From: CAWKPF01 sp963851415
GTDB taxonomy: Bacteria > Acidobacteriota > Thermoanaerobaculia > Multivoradales > Multivoraceae
DNA length: 64,000 nt
Assembly (NCBI GenBank): GCA_963851415.1
Contig: CAWKPF010000002.1
Location: forward strand, 4,154,001 to 4,218,000
Direction of reading: 5' to 3'
Positions 8,818 through 18,135 of this stretch are shown one piece after another. The first letter of the stretch is position 1. Each line of letters starts with the position of its first letter. Position numbers and translations under genes: made by a program. The notes below the pieces were generated by a model. The model saw nothing but the letters and a program-made list of their open reading frames with translations. It was not told the origin of the DNA and made no database searches.

Positions 8818-9837
8818 TCAAGGGTCGAGCAGCCCCTGTTTCCGCATCCAGTCGTCGTTGTAGAGAGTGCTCAGGTAGCGCGATCCCGAGTCGGGCAGCA
8901 CGGTGACGATTCGGGCGCCCGAACCGAGCTGGGCAGCGGCCCGGCGAGCGCCCCACAGAGCAGCGCCGCTCGAGCCTCCGCCGAGAATCGCCTCGGTGCG
9001 GGCGAGCTCACGGGCATGGTGAAATGCCTCCCGGTCGGTCACCTGCCACATCTCGTCGATCAGATCGAACTCCGGGCAGCCGATGATCTCTTCGTCGCCG
9101 AGCCCCTCGACGAGATAGGGGCCCGGTTCACTCAACTCGCCAGTCTGAAAGAAATCGGTGAACACCGAGCCCTCCACGTCGATTGCGATGATACGAATCG
9201 AGGAGTCCTGCTCCTTGAGGTAGCGAGCCACGCCCGACACCGTACCGCCGGTACCGATGCCGCCTACGAAGGCGTCGATACGGCCCTCCATCTGCTGCCA
9301 GATCTCCGGTCCGGTGGAGAGGTAGTGGGCCTCGCTGTTCTCGCGGTTGTTGTGCTGGTCGGGAAAGTAGGCGTCCGGAGTGCGCTCCATTTCTACGCGG
9401 GCTCGCCGGTTGTAGCTGTCGGGGTGCTCCGGGGGAAGATCGCCATCGACCAGGATCAGCTCGACTCCGAGCGCCCGCAAACAATCGAGTTTCTCTCGGC
9501 TGGTCTGGCGCCGGACCACCATACGGCAGTGCAGACCCTCGAGCACGGCCATCATCGCGAGCCCGGCAGCGGTGTTGCCCGAGGAGGCTTCGATCACGGT
9601 GTCACCCACCCGGAGACGGCCTTCGGCGAGTGCCTTGGTGACCAGGTGCCGTGCGAGACGGTCCTTGACGCTGCCCATGGGATTGAGGAACTCGATCTTG
9701 GCAAACACCGAGGTGTCTGCGTCTGGGACTGCGCGGTGCAGGCGCACGAGGGGTGTCCATCCCACCGCGTCGCAGATGCGGTCGAAGACGCGGAGCTCGG
9801 AAGGGTGGACTCGGATGTCCTTCGTCGACTCGTTCAT
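8818..9837 (-). CDS. PLP-dependent cysteine synthase / cystathionine beta-synthase-like enzyme
   Basis: 339 residues, fold-type II PLP enzyme. The PLP lysine is Lys58 in 'NPMGSVKDR'; the substrate loop 'EASSGNTAAG' and the phosphate-binding 'GGGSSGAAL' near residue 285 are present. The segment 'VEGLGDEEIIGCPEFDLIDE' plus the 'AILGGGSSG' ending is closer to cystathionine beta-synthase catalytic cores than to CysK. There are no C-terminal CBS domains and no N-terminal haem segment. It would make cystathionine or cysteine from an activated serine or serine plus a thiol; the exact substrate cannot be read from sequence. A second fold-type II paralogue lies at 35252-36286. It appears monocistronic. 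Confidence 0.8.
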   Translation of the reverse strand: MNESTKDIRVHPSELRVFDRICDAVGWTPLVRLHRAVPDADTSVFAKIEFLNPMGSVKDRLARHLVTKALAEGRLRVGDTVIEASSGNTAAGLAMMAVLEGLHCRMVVRRQTSREKLDCLRALGVELILVDGDLPPEHPDSYNRRARVEMERTPDAYFPDQHNNRENSEAHYLSTGPEIWQQMEGRIDAFVGGIGTGGTVSGVARYLKEQDSSIRIIAIDVEGSVFTDFFQTGELSEPGPYLVEGLGDEEIIGCPEFDLIDEMWQVTDREAFHHARELARTEAILGGGSSGAALWGARRAAAQLGSGARIVTVLPDSGSRYLSTLYNDDWMRKQGLLDP

Positions 9838-9877
9838 CGAGGCAATCGTAGCGGGTGAATGTGGCGCCGCAATGGCG

Positions 9878-12301
9878 CTAACGCCGTTTTGTGATCGCGA
9901 TCACGGCGTGCTCCGGGTTGAAGACGACCCGCCGTGGGGCTCTTTCGAGCTCCAGCTCGAGGGATTGGAGCGGACGGTCTACGGTCATGATGTGCCACTC
10001 TTCGGTGCCGTCGAGGTGGTCGACACGTACCGGCACCTCGGCCCAGAAGTCACTCGGAACCTCGAGTTGCTCGACTTCCAGCGTGACTCGAGCTCCGCCC
10101 GAGGGTTGCTCCTCGATGGTTTCTTTGACCACCCAGGTCGGGATCCCGGTGCCGAACACCCACTGGTCGAAGAAACGCGGCCAGTCGCTGTCGATTCGCT
10201 TTGCCATGAGCGCGATGAGATCGCCGGTCGCCACCTCGGCGTCGCTGAATTCCCGGCGCAGTTCGCGCAAGAGCTCGATGAAGGAATCGTCGTCGCCGGT
10301 CTCTGCCCGTAGTCTAATGCGCAGCATGTGCAGCACCAGGGCACCCTTGCGGTAGGCCATGGTGTTGTAGGCCGTGGGCGTGTCGGACGTCATTGCTCGG
10401 TAGCCGTGCCCGATCGGGCCGATTCGGTCCCGCCCCTGCTTGGTCAACAGAATGGCGCCCGGTCGAGCGAAGGCGTTGTAGAGCCCCTTGAGCGAGCCAC
10501 TCAGCTCGTTGTTGAACGCCCGCAACATGTCGCGGAAGACCTTCTCTCCGTCGTCCAGCTCGGCCTCGATGTACATCATCGCCGAGTACTCGGCGGTAGC
10601 TTCGCTCAGCCAGACGTCCCGGTAGCTCTTCCACCCTACGTCGTGTCCCCACCACTGGTGTGCGACCTCGTGAGCGACGAACAGCTGTTTGGCACCCCAA
10701 CTCGCGACTCCCATGACCGGCTTCGCCGTGACGTAGTCATCGAGGTGGATGAAACCCTCGAAGGCCTGTCCGAAACGAGCGCCGATGAGGGTCACCACCA
10801 GCTCCGGTGACTGAATCGGGGAGTCGAGCAGCTCCTGGTAGAAGCGCAAGCTGCCCAGCACATGCTCCGAGGCTTCCTCCACCCGTTGCGCCGACATGAA
10901 TCCGCCCCGAGTGCCGAACAGGGTGACGGGTGGCAGACCGGGTTCGCAGAAGGTGCGCTGATGCGCCCAGCGTGCGAAGGTGAAACCGATCATGCGGCTG
11001 GGCCGGTCGACACGGTATGCGGTGGTGTGCGTTGCTCCGGTCTCGCTTTCCGAGACCTTCGTGCCCATCGCGAGCACGTCGTAGTAGGCGCGATGCTCGA
11101 AGCGTAGCTCCGCAGTGTGGGGTTGGTGGTGGATGCCGTGGGGGCGTGGGTACCACTCGAGGCCCGAGGCGAAGTTGATCAGCTCGAGCTCGTATTCGAA
11201 GGTCAGCTCGAGAGTCTCGTCCCTGAGCAGTGGTCGCTCGAGGAGGACGACGAAGGAGGGGTTCGCCCGGCGCCGGTCGATCGAGCTCTCGAGGGTTCCC
11301 GTGGGATAGCGCAGCACCTCGAGCTCGCGTCCCTCCTGGTGGACGCGAGAGAGGCGCGCCATGGGATGCAGGTCGAGATAGAAGGCACCCACACCGTCGC
11401 GCGTCGCCTGGAGCCGGGTCGTGGTCGTGATCTCGGCGTCGATCGGGTGCACCTTGCCGAAGCCACGGGCCGGCTTCCTGCCCAGGTCGAGGAGCTTCAG
11501 CTCGGCATCGATATGCAGCAGCCGGGAGGTGGTGCTCTCTTCGCTGGTTGGACGGCCGTCGTCCTTGCGCTGGTCGGCTCGGTCGAGGCTGAGCCAGCTC
11601 TCGACCACCGGGTACCTTCCCATGCGCGGATAGTGCAGCAGGTCGATCTCTTCACCCAGTTGCTCGTCGTACTGGTACGTCAGCCAGCTCCACTCGGCGG
11701 TCTTCATGTCGACCCTCAAGTAGCGGTCTCCCAGAGTGCGCAGCGCGGCGAGGACTCGGGCATTGGCATCGTGATTGTGCTGGAGCAGCCAGAAGCGATG
11801 GCGCTCGAGCGCGGTCGAATTGGGAGAGGGACGGCTGTCGCCGGGCAGTCGTGCGGAGAGCTCGACGAGCTCACGTACCCAGTCGGGGTCGGATACGCGG
11901 AGCACCGCGCGCGAAAAAGGCTGGTCGACGACCTCGAGCTCTCGGTCGTTGGTGAAACGGCGCAACTGCCTCAGCTCGATCGCATCGGGGACCGACATCT
12001 CGAATCTCCCACTGCCTTCGAACACGAGGCCGGTCACGGCTCCGCTGTCGAGCGGCTCGAGCAACCAGAGACGGCCGTTCTCCAGCACGAACCGAGCGGT
12101 GTCGAGGCGCCACTCGAGACCGCCGTCCGGCACGCTGAGCGGACCGCGGTAGAGCTGCTCTCCGAGTCGCTGCCAGTCTTCGAGATCGGGAGCCTCGGCT
12201 GCGACGACTAGAGCGGGGGCCGCCCCGAGCACCGCCGACCCGAGCAGCGCCGCCAGACGCACAGCGCCGCGGCGCAGCAGAGTCGGGGTGTCGATACACA
12301 T
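9878..12301 (-). CDS. Secreted M1-family zinc aminopeptidase
   Basis: 807 residues from the ATG at 12301. The N-terminus is a clear Sec signal peptide (charged start, long Ala/Leu core, cleavage near 'VVAAEA'), so the enzyme acts outside the cytoplasm. The gluzincin zinc site is complete: HEVAH at residues 544-548 with the third ligand Glu567 in 'WLSEATAEY'. The first 250 residues form a beta-rich N-terminal region. M1 enzymes cut single amino acids from peptide N-termini; no exact GAMEN substrate motif was identified. The longer upstream frame was rejected because it would bury the signal peptide. No clear Shine-Dalgarno precedes the start. It is transcribed divergently from the GAF gene. 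Confidence 0.85.
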   Translation of the reverse strand: MCIDTPTLLRRGAVRLAALLGSAVLGAAPALVVAAEAPDLEDWQRLGEQLYRGPLSVPDGGLEWRLDTARFVLENGRLWLLEPLDSGAVTGLVFEGSGRFEMSVPDAIELRQLRRFTNDRELEVVDQPFSRAVLRVSDPDWVRELVELSARLPGDSRPSPNSTALERHRFWLLQHNHDANARVLAALRTLGDRYLRVDMKTAEWSWLTYQYDEQLGEEIDLLHYPRMGRYPVVESWLSLDRADQRKDDGRPTSEESTTSRLLHIDAELKLLDLGRKPARGFGKVHPIDAEITTTTRLQATRDGVGAFYLDLHPMARLSRVHQEGRELEVLRYPTGTLESSIDRRRANPSFVVLLERPLLRDETLELTFEYELELINFASGLEWYPRPHGIHHQPHTAELRFEHRAYYDVLAMGTKVSESETGATHTTAYRVDRPSRMIGFTFARWAHQRTFCEPGLPPVTLFGTRGGFMSAQRVEEASEHVLGSLRFYQELLDSPIQSPELVVTLIGARFGQAFEGFIHLDDYVTAKPVMGVASWGAKQLFVAHEVAHQWWGHDVGWKSYRDVWLSEATAEYSAMMYIEAELDDGEKVFRDMLRAFNNELSGSLKGLYNAFARPGAILLTKQGRDRIGPIGHGYRAMTSDTPTAYNTMAYRKGALVLHMLRIRLRAETGDDDSFIELLRELRREFSDAEVATGDLIALMAKRIDSDWPRFFDQWVFGTGIPTWVVKETIEEQPSGGARVTLEVEQLEVPSDFWAEVPVRVDHLDGTEEWHIMTVDRPLQSLELELERAPRRVVFNPEHAVIAITKRR

Positions 12302-12648
12302 GGAGGTCCCGCGGTCCAGGGCCGTGAGAGGGAGGCCGAGGCGCCCCACTCTATCCTCCTCTGCCTGCCGATCCCGGCGGAGGGGGCGGAGGGAGTGCTG
12401 TGGAGAGCGGCACCGATGCTCCCTGCCGGGACTCGGTCGACCGCGATTGCGGCGATCGTCTCTACCGTCCCTCCAGCCCCGGGCGAGGTCGGCGGGGTGT
12501 CTCCCTGCCTGTCGAGGGGAAGAGGGAAACCTCTTTCGCATAGTTAGATTATCAAGAAATAAGATATATACTAGTTTAGCCGTCCGGGCGAGCGGAGGGA
12601 GAACCGGGTGGGGAGGACGGAGGGGATCGGAGCCAACGGGGAACGCGG
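12302..12648. other. Intergenic region with AT-rich promoter-like patch
   Basis: This 347-base gap separates the divergent M1 peptidase and GAF genes. Most is GC-rich and featureless. A sharply AT-rich patch at 12540-12580 contains TATACT at 12567-12572, a good -10 hexamer for the GAF gene 77 bases downstream; a matching -35 is not convincing. No RNA gene or conserved protein was recognised here. Confidence 0.4.
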
Positions 12649-13503
12649 ATGGATATCACTGTCGTCGAGAATCAACGGACCGGACTCATTCGGTTCCTGG
12701 TGCTGCTGCTCATGGTTTTCCAGGGGACGATTCTGTTCCTCTCCTGGAGAAGCGGTCAGGGGCTGGCCGTACCGGCTCTTGCTGTCGTCGGTCTGTTTGC
12801 CTGCCTCTATGTGATCGCTCGGGAGCGTCGCCTACGAAGGCTGCACGACGCCCTGATCGAAGAAGTCGCACAGCGCCGTACCCAGGTCCAGCACCTCGAC
12901 CGCAAGGTGCAACAGGGGGAGGGTCGGATGAGAGAGCTGGGAAGACTCCACCAGGCGATCAGCGCGGTCAACTCGTTGCGAGAGCCGCACCACATCTACG
13001 ATGGAGTGGTGAAGGCAGCCATGGGTCTGGTCGGTACCGAGTGCGGGGCGTTGATGATGAGAGACTCCGATGAGCCCGATCGGCTGCGCTTCAGCTGCGT
13101 ACGCGGGCTCGAGGAAGGAGTCGCCGGATTGACTCTGAAAGTCGGAGAGGGGCTTGCCGGTCGAGTGGCTCACGACCGTCAGCCAGTGCTCCTAGAAACG
13201 GAAGAGGTGCGCACCCGCTATCTCGACAACCCGGTCTCCAAGCGCGCCGAGCAGCACCTCGCCCTGTCGGTGCCCCTGCTCATGGAGGGTCACGTGACGG
13301 GGGTGCTGAGTGTCGGCAGCGCGAACGAAACGAAACGCGCATCGTTCAGCGACGCGCAACTGCGTCACCTCAACGTGTTCGCCCAACATGCCTCCATGGC
13401 GGTTCAATATGCTCGACTCCGAGAGAGCATCGAGCGCGATCGGCGCAAACCCTCGGGTGCCTCCTCTCGACGCGGCGGTTCACTCCTGTCGAGGCAGCGT
13501 TGA
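12649..13503 (+). CDS. Membrane-anchored GAF-domain protein
   Basis: 284 residues. Two hydrophobic helices (about 15-33 and 39-57) anchor the protein in the inner membrane. A charged coiled coil follows (about 60-105), then a GAF domain (about 110-262) with the 'VGEGLAGRVAHDRQPVLL' segment typical of the fold. GAF domains bind small molecules or act as sensors. No kinase, cyclase, HD or other output domain follows: the protein stops after a short basic tail. It may signal through a partner or be a scaffold. A GGGGAA lies 8-13 bases upstream of the start. No obvious signalling partner is adjacent; the next gene encodes an outer-membrane protein. Confidence 0.75.
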   Translation: MDITVVENQRTGLIRFLVLLLMVFQGTILFLSWRSGQGLAVPALAVVGLFACLYVIARERRLRRLHDALIEEVAQRRTQVQHLDRKVQQGEGRMRELGRLHQAISAVNSLREPHHIYDGVVKAAMGLVGTECGALMMRDSDEPDRLRFSCVRGLEEGVAGLTLKVGEGLAGRVAHDRQPVLLETEEVRTRYLDNPVSKRAEQHLALSVPLLMEGHVTGVLSVGSANETKRASFSDAQLRHLNVFAQHASMAVQYARLRESIERDRRKPSGASSRRGGSLLSRQR

Positions 13504-13609
13504 GCTCGCAGTGGGGCTTCGGGTCGGAAATCCGAGACAGCGCCGCGACCTCGAGCGGTCCATGATGGAGCCCGTGATCGGGTGCTGGAATCCAGAGCCC
13601 CGCAAAGGG

Positions 13610-14932
13610 ATGCGTGATCCGAGAGCCGGGATCTGGACTCTGGTCCTGCTGTCGACGTTCGTCTGTGCCCTGCCCCTGTCTGCTCAGCCGGATCTCGCGC
13701 TCCCAGTGACGAACGGCAACGGTGCACTGCGAGTCTTTCTCGATTGCGACCGCTGCGACTTCGAGTTTCTTCGCCAGAGCATCGACTATGTGAACTGGGT
13801 GAGGGATCGCCACGACGCACAGGTTCACGTGCTGGTCACGACGGTCGGGACCGGCGGCGGCCGCAACGACGATCTGCGGTTCATCGGACTCGACGAGTTC
13901 GATGGTGTCGATGTCGAGCTGACGTTCTCTTCGAGCAGCACGGACACCGACGACGAGCAGCGCAGGGGCTTCGCCAGGATCCTCCAACTCGGCATGGTGC
14001 GATACGTGCTCGAGACTCCTCAGGCCGAGGGACTGGTGGTGTCGTACCGGTCGCCCGACCCTGGGGTGGGTGGTCTGACCTCCACTGGCACGACCACGAT
14101 CCTCGATCCATGGAACTTCTGGGTCTTTCGCGCCGGAGCGGGTGGCTGGTACAGCGGCGAAGATCGACGCAAGGAGTCCTCTCTCAACGGCAGCGTGACG
14201 GCGAATCGAGTCACCGAAGCCTGGCGCTTCGGACTCGGCGTAGGGGGAGAGCGTCGCGAGGGCAACTTCGAGTTCGAGGACGGAACGACCTCGGAGAGTC
14301 TGACAGAGAGCCTCGGTGCTTCGGGTCAGGCGGTCAAGTCGCTCGGTGAGCATTGGGGAGCAGGGGCCGGAACCAGCACTCTGAGATCGACCTTCCTGAA
14401 TCTCGATTTCTCCTATCGAGCTGCAGGATCGATCGAGTACAACATCTTCCCCTACTCCGAGTCGTCGAAACGAGAGCTCACCTTCGCCTACTTCGCCGGC
14501 TGGTCTCAGTTCAACTATCTGGAAGAGACGATGCTCGGCAAGCTCGAGGAGGCGCTGTTCGACCAGGGTCTCTACATCGAGTTCGACACCGCGCAGCCCT
14601 GGGGAGAGAGCGGGGTCGACCTGAGGGTTTCGCACTTCATCGACGATCCCGGAAAGTATCGAGCCGTACTGGGAGGACGCATCGACTACCGGATCGTGCG
14701 CGGGCTCTCGCTCAATCTGTGGGGCAACGCAGCGCTGGTCAGCGACCAGATCTACCTGCCGGCCCGTGAGGCGACCGACGAAGAGGTTCTGCTCGACCAG
14801 CGGGCACTCGACACCGACTCACGCTATCGGCTCGGCGTGGGGATCAGCTACACCTTCGGCTCGATCTACAACAACGTCGTCAATACACGCCTGCGCGGCC
14901 CGAGCGGCGCGTTTCACCGCATCTCGTTCTGA
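13610..14932 (+). CDS. Outer-membrane beta-barrel protein of unknown function
   Basis: 440 residues from the ATG chosen at 13610, which places a typical signal peptide at the very N-terminus (cleavage near 'PLSAQ'). An in-frame ATG at 13562 is possible. The mature N-terminal part contains 'VFLDCDRCDF' (42-51, a CxxC pair), then 'NWVRDRHDAQVHVLVT'. I remember this combination from uncharacterised proteins of Bacteroidota, Gemmatimonadota and Acidobacteriota. From about residue 170 the chain alternates polar and aromatic/hydrophobic residues and ends in a strand finishing with Phe, as outer-membrane barrels do. No function is known to me. The nearest neighbour downstream is convergent. Confidence 0.7.
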   Translation: MRDPRAGIWTLVLLSTFVCALPLSAQPDLALPVTNGNGALRVFLDCDRCDFEFLRQSIDYVNWVRDRHDAQVHVLVTTVGTGGGRNDDLRFIGLDEFDGVDVELTFSSSSTDTDDEQRRGFARILQLGMVRYVLETPQAEGLVVSYRSPDPGVGGLTSTGTTTILDPWNFWVFRAGAGGWYSGEDRRKESSLNGSVTANRVTEAWRFGLGVGGERREGNFEFEDGTTSESLTESLGASGQAVKSLGEHWGAGAGTSTLRSTFLNLDFSYRAAGSIEYNIFPYSESSKRELTFAYFAGWSQFNYLEETMLGKLEEALFDQGLYIEFDTAQPWGESGVDLRVSHFIDDPGKYRAVLGGRIDYRIVRGLSLNLWGNAALVSDQIYLPAREATDEEVLLDQRALDTDSRYRLGVGISYTFGSIYNNVVNTRLRGPSGAFHRISF

Positions 14933-14980
14933 GCTTCATCGCGAGTGAGGCGGTTGTGCCCCCCGCCGAGCCCGATCGTC

Positions 14981-16885
14981 TCAGCTTCCACCGCCGGGGG
15001 TTTCCAGGACCAACACGCCGACCGACGAGCTCCGGCTTGCCGAGCGACTGACCGTCTGAGTCGCCTGCTGAAAGTCCTTTGGCTCGGCATGCGGGATGTC
15101 GACGAAGGTCTGGGGGTTTCGATCGACCAGAGGGAACCACGAGCTCTGGATCTGCACCATGATGCGATGCCCTTTGCGGAAGACGTGCGCCACGTCGGGC
15201 ATTTCGAAGGCGATGCGCGTCAGCTCTCCGGGGATCATCGGCTCGGGATTCTCGAGGCTGTTGCGGAACTTGGCCCGGAACGGCTCGCCTCGGATCAGCT
15301 GCTGGTAGCCGCCCATGCGGACCTCGGTCGGGTTGGGGTCCGGGTCCGGGAAGTCGCTCGGGTAGACGTCGATCAGCTTGACCACGAAATCGGAGTCCGT
15401 GCCGCTGGTCGACACCCAGAGCTCGGGCGAGATCGGACCGGCGATGCTCACGTCCTGAGGGAGAGGATCGGTCCTGTAGACCAGAACGTCGGTGCGCTTG
15501 GAGGCGAATCGCTGGTCTCCGACCATGTATGACTGCGGCACTTCCCGGGCGATGGAATCGGTGAACGGCACGGGCCGATTCGGATCGCTGACGTAGCGAT
15601 CGGTTGCCTCGCTCTGCGCAGGTGGGTCGAAGCTCAGCTTGCCCTCGGCGCGCAGATAGAGGCGTCGCGGTGTGGCCTCTCTTGGCGGCCAGGCGTCGAA
15701 GCGCCTCCAACGATGGGTGCCGGTCTCGAAGATCCAGGCGGCGGGGAGGTCGGCGGTACCGTTGCCGTTCAGGTAGGAGTCGAAGAAGGGAAACTCGATC
15801 CGATCTCGGTAGAACTGGCTGGTCTTCGAGTGGAAGCTCACCTCGCCCAACCGATCGCCGTCGCCGCCGGACCAGCCGCCATGGGCCCAGGGTCCCATGA
15901 CCAGGTGATTCGAGGTGTCGGGCGACTTCTCCTCGATCGCTCGATAGACCTTCAGTGGGCCCAAGGGGTCCTCGGCGTCGAACCAGCCGCCGACGGTCAT
16001 CACGGCCGGCGGTACGTTCTCGATGAAGCGGTCGAGGCTGCGCTTGCGCCAGAACTCGTCGTAGGTGGTGTGCTCGATGAGATCGGTCCAGTACGGGACC
16101 TCGTAGTGGAAGAACGTCTCGTCGGCCAGAGCCAGGTTGTCGAGATCGAGGAAGAACTCATAGCCGTCGGTCGTCCCCCACTCGAAGGGCACGCGGCGCC
16201 TCGGGCGTGTCGGCTGCTCGTGTTTCTCGAAGAAGGTGAAGAAGCCGAAATTGGCGGCGAGGAAGAACGCCCCGTTGTGATACGAGTCGTCGCCTCGATA
16301 GAGGTCGATCACCGGCGCCTGAGGCGAAGCCGCGACGAGAGCGGGATGCGCGTCGATCATTCCTGCGGCGACGTAGAAGCCCGGATAGGAGATTCCCCAC
16401 ATTCCGACCTTGCCGTTGTTCGAGGGGATGTTCTCGATCAGCCAGTCGATGGTGTCGTAGGTATCCGAGCTCTCGTCGACCTCATCGGCGCTCTGCTTGT
16501 TCTCTCTGTGGGGCGTCATTTCGATGAACTCGCCCTCGGACAGGTACCGCCCCCGGACATCCTGATAGGCGAAGATGAACCCCTCTCGGGCGAACCTCTC
16601 TGACGGTCCGAGGTACTCGGCATATCGATCCGCACCGTATGGCGCGATGCTGTAGGGCGTGCGCTTCAGCATGAAGGCATGGTTGCGCGAGTCGTCCTTC
16701 GGCACGTAGACCGCTGTGAACAGCCGCTTTCCGTCGCGCATGGGGATCTCGTACTCGTACTTGGTGTAGCTCGCCTTGATGTAGGTGGCGAGATCCAGCT
16801 CGGCGTCCTCGATCCCGACGGCCGAGAGCGTTGACGCCACGAGGGCCAACGTGAGGAGTACAGTGAGAAGGCGGGATTTCGGCAT
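14981..16885 (-). CDS. CocE/NonD family secreted hydrolase (S15-like)
   Basis: 634 residues with an N-terminal signal peptide. The nucleophile is Ser166 in 'GMWGISYPGFY', the GxSYxG elbow of the CocE/X-Pro dipeptidyl-peptidase superfamily. The acid 'GGWFDAEDPLG' and a histidine in 'GPWAHGGWSG' complete the expected triad, and the C-terminal half is the jelly-roll domain ('GPISPELWVSTSGTDSDFVV'). Family members hydrolyse acyl esters, amides or glutaryl-type amides; the substrate cannot be predicted. It converges on the barrel gene with a 48-base gap. No partner gene is visible upstream. Confidence 0.85.
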   Translation of the reverse strand: MPKSRLLTVLLTLALVASTLSAVGIEDAELDLATYIKASYTKYEYEIPMRDGKRLFTAVYVPKDDSRNHAFMLKRTPYSIAPYGADRYAEYLGPSERFAREGFIFAYQDVRGRYLSEGEFIEMTPHRENKQSADEVDESSDTYDTIDWLIENIPSNNGKVGMWGISYPGFYVAAGMIDAHPALVAASPQAPVIDLYRGDDSYHNGAFFLAANFGFFTFFEKHEQPTRPRRRVPFEWGTTDGYEFFLDLDNLALADETFFHYEVPYWTDLIEHTTYDEFWRKRSLDRFIENVPPAVMTVGGWFDAEDPLGPLKVYRAIEEKSPDTSNHLVMGPWAHGGWSGGDGDRLGEVSFHSKTSQFYRDRIEFPFFDSYLNGNGTADLPAAWIFETGTHRWRRFDAWPPREATPRRLYLRAEGKLSFDPPAQSEATDRYVSDPNRPVPFTDSIAREVPQSYMVGDQRFASKRTDVLVYRTDPLPQDVSIAGPISPELWVSTSGTDSDFVVKLIDVYPSDFPDPDPNPTEVRMGGYQQLIRGEPFRAKFRNSLENPEPMIPGELTRIAFEMPDVAHVFRKGHRIMVQIQSSWFPLVDRNPQTFVDIPHAEPKDFQQATQTVSRSASRSSSVGVLVLETPGGGS

Positions 16886-16982
16886 GCGGGGAGACTACGC
16901 GAGGGCCTCTGGGCGGGTCAAAGCCGGGCAGCCAGAGACCACCAGCGGGTTCTACCTCGGAGGACCGTTGGCTTCTGTGCCC

Positions 16983-17882
16983 TCAGTAGAGCAGCTCCAC
17001 CCAACGCCCGCCGGCCTCCAGTTCCGCCTTGCGCCGCTGCCAGGTCTCCGCGGAGCCGGCGATGTTCGAGAGCACCACTTCGAGCTCGTCGCGAATCTTC
17101 TCCAGGCCAGCGAGGTACACGTAGGTGCGTGGGTCGCCGAGCAGGCGCCAGAGCTCCTCGCCGCGGCTGAGCAGGGCATCATTCCAGGCGATCGGGTCGT
17201 CCCAGTCGGGATTGGGGCTCAGCGCCTTGATCGCCTCGAAGGTGTCCCGGTCGTAGTACTGGGAGAAGTCGTCACGCTCATCGTTCATGTAGAGGAGCTC
17301 GAGGCCGCTGCGAGCGCCGTAGAACAGGCGCACCTGGCCAGTCCAGTCCGGAACGTTGTGGTAGATGTGCTTGATCAGGGTGCGGAAGGGGGCGATCCCC
17401 GTGCCGGTACCGATCAGGATCAGGTTGGCATCGTGCTCCTGGGGCACCTCGAAGGGCAGACCGTAGGGGCCAGCCATCTCGATCCGGTCGCCGACTCCGA
17501 GGTCGCACAGGTAGTTCGAGGCGACCCCCGGGTACTCCTCGCCGCTGTACTCGTCGACGTAGTTGCACCGTTTGACCAGGAGCTTGATCCTCGGACGGCC
17601 TTCGTGTGTCTCGGGCAGATCGGACACGCTGTAGAGGCGGAAGTGATGGGTGTGGCCGAAGGCCGGGTCCGCGGGGGCGAGCACCCCGACACTCTGGCCG
17701 ACCTCGAAGTCGAGCTCCGGCAGGTCGACATCGAGCACAAGCTCGCGCACTTCGTCTTCGGACGCGGCGGAGGTGATCCGATCACTCGAGACCACGCGCG
17801 CCGTGAATCGCTTGCTGGTGTCGTAGTCCTGGAGCCGGATCTTCGTCGATGGGGAGTTGCCGGTTGTGGGTTCGGTATTCAT
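16983..17882 (-). CDS. Ferredoxin-NADP reductase-type flavoprotein at the end of the rnf operon
   Basis: 299 residues from the ATG at 17882, which has GAGAAGG 8-14 bases upstream. Plant-type FNR fold: FAD-binding 'FRLYSVSD', a second flavin loop near 'YLCDLGVGDRIEMAGPYG', and the NADP-binding 'LIGTGTGIAPFRTLI'. These enzymes move electrons between ferredoxin or flavodoxin and NADP(H). A 43-base gap separates it from the small Cys-rich gene upstream, and it is the last gene of the rnf-nifJ cluster on this strand. In that setting it could link the ferredoxin pool to NADP(H). Chain length and the insert around 'RCNYVDEYSGEEYPG' resemble the plant/cyanobacterial subtype rather than short bacterial FNRs. 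Confidence 0.8.
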   Translation of the reverse strand: MNTEPTTGNSPSTKIRLQDYDTSKRFTARVVSSDRITSAASEDEVRELVLDVDLPELDFEVGQSVGVLAPADPAFGHTHHFRLYSVSDLPETHEGRPRIKLLVKRCNYVDEYSGEEYPGVASNYLCDLGVGDRIEMAGPYGLPFEVPQEHDANLILIGTGTGIAPFRTLIKHIYHNVPDWTGQVRLFYGARSGLELLYMNDERDDFSQYYDRDTFEAIKALSPNPDWDDPIAWNDALLSRGEELWRLLGDPRTYVYLAGLEKIRDELEVVLSNIAGSAETWQRRKAELEAGGRWVELLY

Positions 17883-17925
17883 CGTTTTCGACCTTCTCTC
17901 GTTATCGAGCTCGATTGCCGGAGCT

Positions 17926-18132
17926 TCAGTGTCGTCGAGGACAGTCCTCTCCCAGGCAGTTCTTCCTTTGGGTACCTCCGCCACAGCCGCCGGCGTGGCA
18001 GTCGGAGCGCCCGGCGAGAGCATCGCCGTCGGCCGCGCTCTCGGGAAAACTTCGCAGCCAGGCCTGTTGCACCGCAGCCCAGCCCGCGGCTGCTGCTGCC
18101 AGTCCCAGGATCAGGAGTAGATTGGCGGCCAC
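17926..18132 (-). CDS. Small Cys-rich single-pass membrane protein in rnf operon
   Basis: 68 residues starting at GTG 18132, 3 bases after the rnfA stop. One N-terminal transmembrane helix (residues 4-25) is followed by a soluble tail with four cysteines in two CX4C pairs: 'CHAGGC' (45-50) and 'CLGEDC' (59-64). Size, topology and cysteines recall NqrM, the small membrane protein needed to assemble the metal centre of the Rnf-related Na+-NQR, and FeoB-associated Cys-rich proteins; the exact motif differs from both. Placement right after rnfA argues for a role in Rnf assembly or electron transfer, which is inference. The gene is real by position and codon pattern, but short. Confidence 0.65.
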   Translation of the reverse strand: MAANLLLILGLAAAAAGWAAVQQAWLRSFPESAADGDALAGRSDCHAGGCGGGTQRKNCLGEDCPRRH

Positions 18133-18135
18133 GGC

